From contig JAEZFK010000024.1 in assembly GCA_023437715.1 (NCBI GenBank), forward strand, positions 10,299-74,298: a DNA stretch of 64,000 nucleotides, written 5' to 3'. Below the pieces are notes generated by a model. That model was not told the DNA's origin. It saw only the letters and a program-made list of their open reading frames with translations, and ran no database searches. Positions 16,913 to 23,540 of this stretch are shown one piece after another. The DNA is from Bacillota bacterium. Lineage in GTDB: Bacteria > Bacillota > Clostridia > Lachnospirales > Lachnospiraceae. Position 1 is the first letter of the stretch, and every line of letters begins with the position of its first letter. The translations under genes and the position numbers were made by a program.

Positions 16913-16939
16913 AAAGTATCACTACGTCATCTGCCCGGA
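16845..16939 (+). promoter_or_regulatory. Predicted antiterminator of the Cys leader
   Basis: TCCGGGCA (16845-16852) pairs with TGCCCGGA (16932-16939), extended by ATGAC (16859-16863) with GTCAT (16926-16930). An inner AGGCG/CGCCT hairpin (16865-16869 with 16890-16894) lies in the loop. The 3' arm overlaps the terminator's 5' arm (16934-16940), so the two structures exclude each other. Confidence 0.72.
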
Positions 16940-16963
16940 GCCATATCGTCTTCGGGTTTTTTT
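16934..16963 (+). terminator. Attenuator terminator after the Cys leader peptide
   Basis: CCCGGAG (16934-16940) pairs with CTTCGGG (16950-16956, one G-U pair), followed by seven T (16957-16963). It lies between the leader ORF and the YezD gene, where it would block transcription of the locus when cysteine is plentiful. Confidence 0.82.
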
Positions 16964-17028
16964 GAATTTAAACCCAACTGCCGGAAGCGGCTTTTTGCAG
17001 CAAAACAAAATATTCGGGGGGAATTCAT

Positions 17029-17202
17029 ATGGCACAGGAAAAGAAAAGTGAAAGGCCCGTACAGCCGATTTCATCGGCGCAGCTAAAGCAGATTCAGGAG
17101 ATGGCAGAGACCATCCGGTATGGTTCCATTGCTCTGGTCTTTCAGGATGGCATATTGGTCCAGATTGATAAAAATGAAAAAATAAGAATTTCAAAAACAT
17201 AA
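17029..17202 (+). CDS. YezD family small protein (DUF2292)
   Basis: 57 residues from ATG 17029, behind a G-rich stretch (CGGGGGG, 17015-17021). The core LKQIQEMAETIRYGSIALVF followed by QDGILVQIDKNEKIRI matches the YezD/DUF2292 family: a short helix, YGS[IV], then a beta-hairpin ending in EKIR. Family members are 50-60 residues long and are frequently found next to sulfur-assimilation genes in Firmicutes and others. Their biochemical role is not established. Here it is the first gene after the Cys attenuator, and a second terminator-like hairpin separates it from the transporter genes. That agrees with a sulfur-related role, perhaps regulatory. Confidence 0.85.
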   Translation: MAQEKKSERPVQPISSAQLKQIQEMAETIRYGSIALVFQDGILVQIDKNEKIRISKT

Positions 17203-17218
17203 AATTGACCGGAAATAC

Positions 17219-17263
17219 CGGAGATTTTATACGCATGTATGTGTATGAAGTCTCCGTTTTTTT
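17219..17263 (+). terminator. Terminator-like hairpin between yezD and the binding-protein gene
   Basis: CGGAGA (17219-17224) pairs with TCTCCG (17251-17256), with a weaker inner TATAC/GTGTA stem, followed by seven T (17257-17263). It begins only 17 bases after the yezD stop and lies before all transporter and nitrogenase-like genes. Confidence 0.75.
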
Positions 17264-17309
17264 ATGCAATAAAAATAAACAATCAAAAAGGTTAAAGGAG
17301 AAAAACAAA

Positions 17310-18431
17310 ATGGTTAAAGAAAAATTACTAACAGTCACAGCAGCGGCCCTGTCCCTGTCTTTCCTGCTCACTGCCTGCGGGAACAGCCAGGCTACCGCAA
17401 CTACGGCGGCCGACAGCCAGACCGCTTCAACTACGGCGGCCGGCAGCACAGCACAGACAGAGGAATCATCTAAAGCGGCGGAAACCGGTTCATCAGCCGA
17501 TGGGAAAGCCTCCGGGACCAAATGGAGCATTACCATTCCCGGAAAGAGCGGCTCCCTCTGCAACGCACCTACCTATATCGCATATGAAAAGGGCTTCTTT
17601 GCAGAAGAGGGCATTGACGTGGAACTCATTACTGCCGATTTTGAGGCAAAGAAGGTGGGCCTGGCAAACGGGACCATTGCCACAATCAACGGCGACTTTC
17701 AGTATTTTCCGTCCATTGAGGCCGGAGTAAAGATGACCATTGTGGAGGGCCTGCATCAGGGCTGCATTAAGCTCAATGTTCTGCCGGATTCCCCGATTCA
17801 GGGTGTAAAGGACCTGGTAGGAGCCAAGATTGCCGTAGATGAAATCGGCGGCACGCCGTATCAGGTGGCGCTGCTCTGGCTGGCCCAGAATGGCATCAGC
17901 GCGGACCAGGTGACGTTTTTGCCCTTTAATGACGGTTCCCTGGAGCTGGAAGCCCTGTATAACGGCCAGGTAGACGTGGCCGCCCTGTGGGATCCGTTAG
18001 CTACAACCTCTGTGGAAGACGGCAAGGTCCGCACTATTCTGGACATTTCCAAGGATGAGCCTTTCGCAGGCCACTACTGCTGCTTTTTATACGCCTCAGA
18101 CAAGGTGGTGAAAGAGGATCCGGAACTGATTGCGGCGGAGCTGCGCGCTTACCACAAGGCCCAGAACTGGATTTATGAAAATCCGGAAGAGGCGGTAAGC
18201 CTGGTGACCGAAAAGCAATATGTCTCTATCGAAGACCATGATCTGGCGGTGGACCTGATTAAGTCTTATGGCTATCCGTCTACGGCAGATTATGAAAACC
18301 ACAAGGTAAATGTGAAAGCGGATGTGGAGTATTTTGCAAAGGCGCTGTATGATATCGGTTTTCTCTCCACAGATCCCAAGGAATATGTGGAGTCCGCATA
18401 TACGGATGTGGATTTGACCCTGGGCCAATAG
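17310..18431 (+). CDS. Sulfonate-type ABC transporter substrate-binding lipoprotein (SsuA/NMT1-like)
   Basis: 373 residues from ATG 17310, with AAAGGAG upstream. The signal peptide ends in the lipobox LTAC, with Cys23 as lipidation site. A Thr/Ala/Ser-rich linker (24-75) follows, then an NMT1/SsuA-type fold. APTYIAYEKGFFAEEGIDVEL is the family's first strand-helix, with GVKDLVGAKIAV and NGQVDVAALWDPLA as further landmarks. Relatives bind sulfonates, taurine, nitrate or thiamine precursors. It is followed by the matching permease and ATPase and then by the nitrogenase-like genes, so it probably delivers the organosulfur substrate of that system. The ligand is inferred from context only. Confidence 0.9.
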   Translation: MVKEKLLTVTAAALSLSFLLTACGNSQATATTAADSQTASTTAAGSTAQTEESSKAAETGSSADGKASGTKWSITIPGKSGSLCNAPTYIAYEKGFFAEEGIDVELITADFEAKKVGLANGTIATINGDFQYFPSIEAGVKMTIVEGLHQGCIKLNVLPDSPIQGVKDLVGAKIAVDEIGGTPYQVALLWLAQNGISADQVTFLPFNDGSLELEALYNGQVDVAALWDPLATTSVEDGKVRTILDISKDEPFAGHYCCFLYASDKVVKEDPELIAAELRAYHKAQNWIYENPEEAVSLVTEKQYVSIEDHDLAVDLIKSYGYPSTADYENHKVNVKADVEYFAKALYDIGFLSTDPKEYVESAYTDVDLTLGQ

Positions 18432-18482
18432 CCATCCCTGATGACGCATGGACTTTTTATAACTGGAAAGTGAGGGATTAAT

Positions 18483-19490
18483 TTGAACAAGATTCAAAAA
18501 GAGGGAGTGAGCGGGCTTCTGATTTCTATTTTAATAACCTCTGCCGGCTTCTTTCTCGCCATTTTGTCGAATCTTCTGGCTCCGCAGGTTGCAGGAGGGC
18601 TGAAGGACCCGCAGTATGCCTTAGGCCCGCTGGCTGTTGACCGCAATGGCTTTTACCGGCTGGTATTGCTCCTTATCATTTTGATTTACGGGGCGTTGGG
18701 CGTGCAGGCATACTTACGCCCTCACAAGAGGCAGCGCTATGAGAAACGGGCGGCGTTCCGTTTTGCGGCCGGAATTGCACTGGCGCTGTTTGACCTGGTG
18801 GGAACCAAACTGCGGATCACTCCGCAGCCCTTTTTTCCGGGGCCGGCCCAAATCCTGGAATCATTTCTGATGGAGGGGGCCTATATTGGGACCAATGTCC
18901 TTTACTCCCTGCGGCTGTTCGGGGCCGGCTTTTTACTGGGTGTCCTGCTGGGAGTGGGAACCGGAATCCTCATTGGCTGGTTTCCCAGAGTTTACTACTG
19001 GGTGTATCCGGTGCTGAAAATCACGGGCGTAATTCCGGCGGTAGCGTGGATGCCCTTTGCCCTCACCCTGTTTCCCACCCCTTTTGCGGCGGCCACTTTC
19101 CTGATTGTAATCTCCTCCTGGTTTCCTGTGGCCTCCCAGACCGCTTTTGGAATACAAACGACTCCAAAGGCCCAGTTTGAGGCAGCCAGGACTTTGGGAG
19201 GGAATACCTCTTACCTGGTGTTCCATGTAGCGGTTCCTCACGCCATGCCCCAGTTCTTTTCCGGAATTACCACTGCCTGCGCCGGCTCCTTTACCTGCCT
19301 TGTCATCGCAGAAATGATGGGGCAGCCGGGAGGCCTGGGATATTACATCAATGTGGCTAAGGTCTGGGCGGCTTATTATAAGATTTTTGCCGCCATCTTA
19401 ATTATGGCGATTTTGTTCAGCCTGATTCTGGCAATACTGGGCGCAGTGAGAAATTATGTGCTGCGATGGCAAAGGGGGCAGTTTAAATGA
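18483..19490 (+). CDS. Sulfonate-type ABC transporter permease (SsuC-like)
   Basis: 335 residues from a TTG start at 18483, with GTGAGGG upstream; no better-placed ATG exists. There are about 7 membrane segments, including two N-terminal ones that many SsuC proteins lack. The conserved ATPase-contact (EAA) loop is seen as FEAARTLGGNTSYLVFHVAVPHAMP. TIGILIGWFPR and AEMMGQPGGLGYYIN-type segments also fit the BPD_transp_1 sulfonate/taurine group. The stop overlaps the ATPase start (ATGA), so the two subunits are coupled. Confidence 0.9.
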   Translation: MNKIQKEGVSGLLISILITSAGFFLAILSNLLAPQVAGGLKDPQYALGPLAVDRNGFYRLVLLLIILIYGALGVQAYLRPHKRQRYEKRAAFRFAAGIALALFDLVGTKLRITPQPFFPGPAQILESFLMEGAYIGTNVLYSLRLFGAGFLLGVLLGVGTGILIGWFPRVYYWVYPVLKITGVIPAVAWMPFALTLFPTPFAAATFLIVISSWFPVASQTAFGIQTTPKAQFEAARTLGGNTSYLVFHVAVPHAMPQFFSGITTACAGSFTCLVIAEMMGQPGGLGYYINVAKVWAAYYKIFAAILIMAILFSLILAILGAVRNYVLRWQRGQFK

Positions 19491-20281
19491 GCAATACCAT
19501 TCTGGAATTAAAGCATATCGACCGTACATATGTGGACGGCGAAGAACCAGCCACGGCCACGGTTGTGGAAGCCTTGAGGGATATTAACCTTGAGGTTTAC
19601 GAGGGTGAGTTTATATCGATTATCGGCGCCTCCGGGTGCGGGAAGACCACCCTGCTCCGTTTAATCGGAGGGCTGGACCGGCCACAGGCCGGGCAGGTGG
19701 TGCTGAACCAGGTCCCCATAGAGGGCCCTGACCCTCAGCGGGGCTACGTCTTTCAGCAGGGCAGCCTTTTCCCGTGGCTGACCGTGGAGCAGAACATAGC
19801 GGCCGGTCTGAAAGCCCGCCATGTTTACCGGGAGCAGAAGGAGAAGGTGTCTGATTATATTCATCTGATTGGGCTGGATGGCTTTGAAAAGGCATTTCCC
19901 CATCAGATCAGCGGCGGCATGGCACAGCGCGTGGCCATTGCGCGGGCGTTGATTAACGACCCTGCAGTGCTTTTGTTAGATGAACCCATGGGCGCGCTGG
20001 ATTCCTTTACACGTGCGGACTTACAGGATAAGCTTTTGGAGATCCGCGCCCAAAACGATGCAACCATGATTTTGGTGACCCACGATGTGGATGAGGCAAT
20101 CTATTTGTCGGACCGGATTGTCATCATGACGCCCAGGCCGGGAAGAATCAGCGAGGTTCTGGAGGTAGGGCTTCCCCATCCCCGCAACAGGGCCGGCACA
20201 GAGTTTACAAATCTGCGGCGGGAGATTCTGGACCGTTTCCATCTTGCCAGCGCCCAGCCCCAGCCGGAATATTATATATGA
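19487..20281 (+). CDS. Sulfonate-type ABC transporter ATP-binding protein (SsuB-like)
   Basis: 264 residues. Walker A is GASGCGKTTLLR, signature ISGGMAQRVAIARALI, Walker B VLLLDEPMGALD and switch His VTHDVDEAIYLSDRI. It belongs to the nitrate/sulfonate/taurine importer ATPases and completes the importer started at 17310. The NifH-like gene starts 69 bases downstream with its own ribosome site, with no terminator between, suggesting one transcript. Confidence 0.92.
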   Translation: MSNTILELKHIDRTYVDGEEPATATVVEALRDINLEVYEGEFISIIGASGCGKTTLLRLIGGLDRPQAGQVVLNQVPIEGPDPQRGYVFQQGSLFPWLTVEQNIAAGLKARHVYREQKEKVSDYIHLIGLDGFEKAFPHQISGGMAQRVAIARALINDPAVLLLDEPMGALDSFTRADLQDKLLEIRAQNDATMILVTHDVDEAIYLSDRIVIMTPRPGRISEVLEVGLPHPRNRAGTEFTNLRREILDRFHLASAQPQPEYYI

Positions 20282-20350
20282 GCTTTCGGCTATGGCAGGG
20301 CGGAAGTGTGTTTTGTGAATAAACGTATAAGAATGAGAGGAATTAACAAT

Positions 20351-21208
20351 ATGTCAGAAAAACAGATCAGGCAGATAGCGATATACGGAAAAGGGGGAAT
20401 CGGAAAGTCTACAACAACCCAAAATCTGACTGCCGGCCTGGTAGAGCTGGGAAAGCAGGTGATGGTTGTGGGCTGCGACCCGAAAGCGGATTCTACCAGG
20501 CTCCTCCTGGGCGGGCTCCATCAGAGGACGGTTCTCGATACCCTTCGCGAGGAAGGGGAGGAGATTGAACTGGAAGCCATTTTAAAGCAGGGGTATAAGG
20601 GAGTGCGCTGTGTGGAATCCGGCGGCCCGGAGCCGGGGGTGGGCTGCGCGGGCCGCGGCATCATTACGTCAATTGGCATGCTGGAACGCCTGGGCGCCTA
20701 TACGGAGGATCTGGATTACGTTTTCTATGACGTTTTAGGCGATGTGGTCTGCGGCGGCTTTGCCATGCCTATCCGTGAGGGCAAGGCCAAGGAAATCTAT
20801 ATTGTGGCAAGCGGTGAAATGATGTCCTTATATGCGGCCAACAATATTGCAAAGGGAATCCGCCGCTATTCCAACAAGGGCGGTGTCCGTCTGGGAGGAA
20901 TCATCTGCAACAGCCGGAACGTGGACTGTGAAATTGAGCTGCTTCAGGCGTTTTCAAAGGAGCTTGGAACCCAGCTCATTTATTTTATCCCCCGTGATAA
21001 CGTGGTTCAGCGCGCGGAAATCCGCAGGCAGACGGTAATCCAGCACTGCCCGGAATCAAAACAGGCAGACGAGTACCGCCGGCTGGCAGAAACAATAGAA
21101 AATAATACTTCATTTTCCATTCCCACGCCCATGGCACAGGAGCGGCTGGAGGAAATCCTGCTGGAGTACGGTTTATTAGACAATTTAAAAGACGGAGCTG
21201 GAATTTAA
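20351..21208 (+). CDS. Nitrogenase iron protein-like reductase (NifH family)
   Basis: 285 residues from ATG 20351, with GAGAGGA upstream; the longer reading from 20306 is unlikely. The P-loop is GKGGIGKST (residues 13-21). Cys99 in VGCAGRG and Cys134 in DVVCGGFAMP match the two cysteines that bridge the [4Fe-4S] cluster of the Fe-protein homodimer, and the Arg after Cys99 is kept. VGCDPKADSTR is switch I. Fe proteins hydrolyse ATP to push electrons into a NifDK-type partner, here presumably the products of 22194 and 23541. Because a NifB-like gene is in the same cluster, it is not a protochlorophyllide or F430-pathway reductase component. It most probably serves a group IV nitrogenase-like enzyme for sulfur compounds. 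Confidence 0.93.
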   Translation: MSEKQIRQIAIYGKGGIGKSTTTQNLTAGLVELGKQVMVVGCDPKADSTRLLLGGLHQRTVLDTLREEGEEIELEAILKQGYKGVRCVESGGPEPGVGCAGRGIITSIGMLERLGAYTEDLDYVFYDVLGDVVCGGFAMPIREGKAKEIYIVASGEMMSLYAANNIAKGIRRYSNKGGVRLGGIICNSRNVDCEIELLQAFSKELGTQLIYFIPRDNVVQRAEIRRQTVIQHCPESKQADEYRRLAETIENNTSFSIPTPMAQERLEEILLEYGLLDNLKDGAGI

Positions 21209-21219
21209 GGAGGAATGAT

Positions 21220-22158
21220 ATGGCAAAGGTAGCACAAAGCCTCACTGAATTGGTGGGAAATACGCCGCTTCTCCAGTTAAACGCCTATGGGAAGGAAAAA
21301 GGCGTGCTGGGGAAGCTGGTGGTTAAACTGGAATATTTAAATCCGGCCGGAAGCGTCAAGGACCGCATTGCCCTGGCCATGCTTGAGGAGGCGGAAAGAC
21401 AGGGGCTTATCGGCCCGGAAACGGTCATCATTGAGCCAACCTCAGGGAATACCGGCGTGGGGCTGGCTTTTGTCGCAGCAGCCAAAGGGTACCGCTGTAT
21501 CCTGACCATGCCGGATACCATGAGCGTGGAGCGGCGCAAGCTTCTGGCCGCCCGCCGGGCGGAGCTGGTGCTGACGCCCGGCGCACAGGGGATGCGGGGA
21601 GCCGTCCGGAAAGCGGAGGAGCTGGCGGCACAGCTTCCTGACTCGTTCATCCCTCAGCAGTTCAATAACCGGGCCAATGCAGAGATACATAAAAAGACCA
21701 CCGCTCAGGAAATCCTGCGGGATTTGGACGGTCAGGCGGATATTTTTGTGGCGGGGGTGGGAACCGGCGGCACTATTACCGGCGTGGGCTCCGCCCTCAA
21801 GGAGCACAATCCCGGAATCCGCATTGTAGCCGTGGAACCCTTCGGCTCTCCGGTGCTGTCGGGGGGACGCCCTGGCTCCCATAAGATTCAGGGAATCGGA
21901 GCAGGCTTTGTCCCGGAGGTGTTTGATCCCGGCGTTGTGGATGAGATTTTCAAGGTCAGGGACGAGGAAGCCTTTGAAACGGCCCAGGATCTCTCCAGGA
22001 CAGAAGGGCTGCTGGTAGGCATTTCTTCAGGAGCGGCTGCTTTTGCGGCCACCCAGCTGGCACGCAGAAAGGAAAACAGGGGAAAGACGGTGGTGGCGCT
22101 TCTGCCTGACACAGGGGAGCGTTATTTATCCACCAGCCTGTTTGACTGGATTCATTAG
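21220..22158 (+). CDS. cysK: Cysteine synthase (O-acetylserine sulfhydrylase, CysK type)
   Basis: 312 residues, starting 11 bases after the NifH-like stop behind AAGGAGG. LTELVGNTPLLQL is the family N-terminus. NPAGSVKDR holds the pyridoxal-phosphate Lys (Lys47), TSGNTG (74-79) is the acetylserine-binding loop and GVGTGGTITGVG binds the cofactor phosphate. It makes cysteine from O-acetylserine and sulfide. Its place between the nifH-like and nifK-like genes is unusual. It suggests that the nitrogenase-like enzyme releases sulfide, or a thiol the enzyme can accept. The Cys-sensing leader upstream fits cysteine being the end product. I cannot exclude a related S-sulfocysteine or cystathionine-type activity. 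Confidence 0.92.
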   Translation: MAKVAQSLTELVGNTPLLQLNAYGKEKGVLGKLVVKLEYLNPAGSVKDRIALAMLEEAERQGLIGPETVIIEPTSGNTGVGLAFVAAAKGYRCILTMPDTMSVERRKLLAARRAELVLTPGAQGMRGAVRKAEELAAQLPDSFIPQQFNNRANAEIHKKTTAQEILRDLDGQADIFVAGVGTGGTITGVGSALKEHNPGIRIVAVEPFGSPVLSGGRPGSHKIQGIGAGFVPEVFDPGVVDEIFKVRDEEAFETAQDLSRTEGLLVGISSGAAAFAATQLARRKENRGKTVVALLPDTGERYLSTSLFDWIH

Positions 22159-22193
22159 TAAATATTTCAGCTTCGGAAGGAAAGGATTGAAGT

Positions 22194-23534
22194 ATGAATA
22201 AATTTGTAGACCGGCCGCGATACGGCTGTGCCCTGGCCGGGGCACTGGCCCTTTTAAGGGCCATTCCGAGAACAATTCCTATTATTCACTCATCTACGGG
22301 CTGCGGCTTCAACTGCTATAACGGCACGAATTCGGGAGCAGGGTATTTGGGAGGCGGTTACTGCGGCGGTGCAGCTACGCCCAGCAGCAACGTGGTGGAG
22401 CGCCATGTGGTCTTCGGCGGCGAGGAGCGTTTGCGGGAGCAGATTCAGGCGACTCTTGAGGTGATGGACGGGGACTTGTATGTGGTAGTCACCGGATGCA
22501 TGGTGGAAATGATTGGCGACGACGTTCAGTCGGTGGCCGGGGAATTTAAGGATGAGGGCCATCCTGTCCTGGCTGTCAGCACGCCCAGCTTTCAGGGAAA
22601 CTCCTATTACGGCTATGAGCTTTTATTTTCCGCACTGGTAAAGGAATTTGTACAGAAGAAAGCGGATAAGAACCCCAAAAAGGTGAATGTGCTTGGCCTT
22701 GTGCCGGGCGAGGATGTGTTTTATAAGGGAAATCTCCGGGAGGTGAAACGCCTTCTTCAGCTTTTGGGCCTGGAGGTCAACACCTTTATCGGTGAGGGAG
22801 AATCGCTGGAGGATTTTAAGAGGGCAGGAGATGCGGCACTGAATATTGTTTTATCCGATATTCACGGAGTGAAGACGGCAAAGGAATTTAAACGGATTCA
22901 CGGGATTCCCTATATTGCAACAGGGCTTCCCATCGGATATTTCCAGACCGCCGATTTCCTCCGCCAGGTTGCCGAAGAGCTGGGAATTTCCCAAGAGACG
23001 GCAGAGCAGGCGCTGAACCGGGAGAGCGTCATTTACTTTGACTACTTTGAGCGCCTGGCCGACATTTACAATGATATTGACTTGCAGCGGTACGCAGTTG
23101 TTGTGGCGGATTCCAATTATGCGCCGTCCCTGGCCCGGTTTGCCGCAGATGAGCTGGGCTGGCTGCCTGAACTGGCTGTCATTACGGATTTTCTGGAGGA
23201 GCACCATAAAAAGGCGTTGGAGCTGCGGTTTGAGGGCTGGGAATCCGGCGTACATCCGGCAGTCAGGTTTGATACGGATGCTGCGTCGGTCCGCCATTAC
23301 TTGAAAGATGTCTGGCCCCAGAACCGCAATACCCGCTACTTCGACGGCATGGAGCCCGGTTTTATACTGGGCAGCGTCATTGAAAAGGATCTGGCCGATG
23401 AATTCCAGTTTTCGTTTCTGCCCGTAGCCTTCCCTGTGACGAACCGGATCGTGTTTCACAGGGGTTACGCCGGAATCTACGGCGGGCTGACATTGGCGGA
23501 GGATATTCTGGGGGTTCTTGTTGCCGGCAGATAG
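22194..23534 (+). CDS. Nitrogenase component 1-like protein, NifK/NifN type
   Basis: 446 residues. RYGCALAGA (Cys12), STGCGFNC (Cys37, Cys41) and VVTGCMVEMIGDD (Cys102) give three cysteines at the spacing of P-cluster ligands. VVERHVVFGGEERL and TGCMVEMIGDDV resemble the NifK/NifN blocks VFGG...L and TCMAEVIGDD. The region that in NifD carries the cofactor Cys reads ALNIVLSDIHGVKTAKEF here, with no Cys, which supports a beta-type (NifK-like) subunit. An extra Cys (Cys57) sits in a Gly-rich insert. With the 23541 product it should form the catalytic heterotetramer. It could instead be a scaffold (NifN-like), but no other catalytic pair is present. Confidence 0.85.
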   Translation: MNKFVDRPRYGCALAGALALLRAIPRTIPIIHSSTGCGFNCYNGTNSGAGYLGGGYCGGAATPSSNVVERHVVFGGEERLREQIQATLEVMDGDLYVVVTGCMVEMIGDDVQSVAGEFKDEGHPVLAVSTPSFQGNSYYGYELLFSALVKEFVQKKADKNPKKVNVLGLVPGEDVFYKGNLREVKRLLQLLGLEVNTFIGEGESLEDFKRAGDAALNIVLSDIHGVKTAKEFKRIHGIPYIATGLPIGYFQTADFLRQVAEELGISQETAEQALNRESVIYFDYFERLADIYNDIDLQRYAVVVADSNYAPSLARFAADELGWLPELAVITDFLEEHHKKALELRFEGWESGVHPAVRFDTDAASVRHYLKDVWPQNRNTRYFDGMEPGFILGSVIEKDLADEFQFSFLPVAFPVTNRIVFHRGYAGIYGGLTLAEDILGVLVAGR

Positions 23535-23540
23535 GAGGAA

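Noticed and set aside
16922..17563. 213-residue reverse-strand ORF
   Set aside because: It is antisense to YezD and the binding-protein gene and covers the attenuator; its composition is that of a shadow frame.
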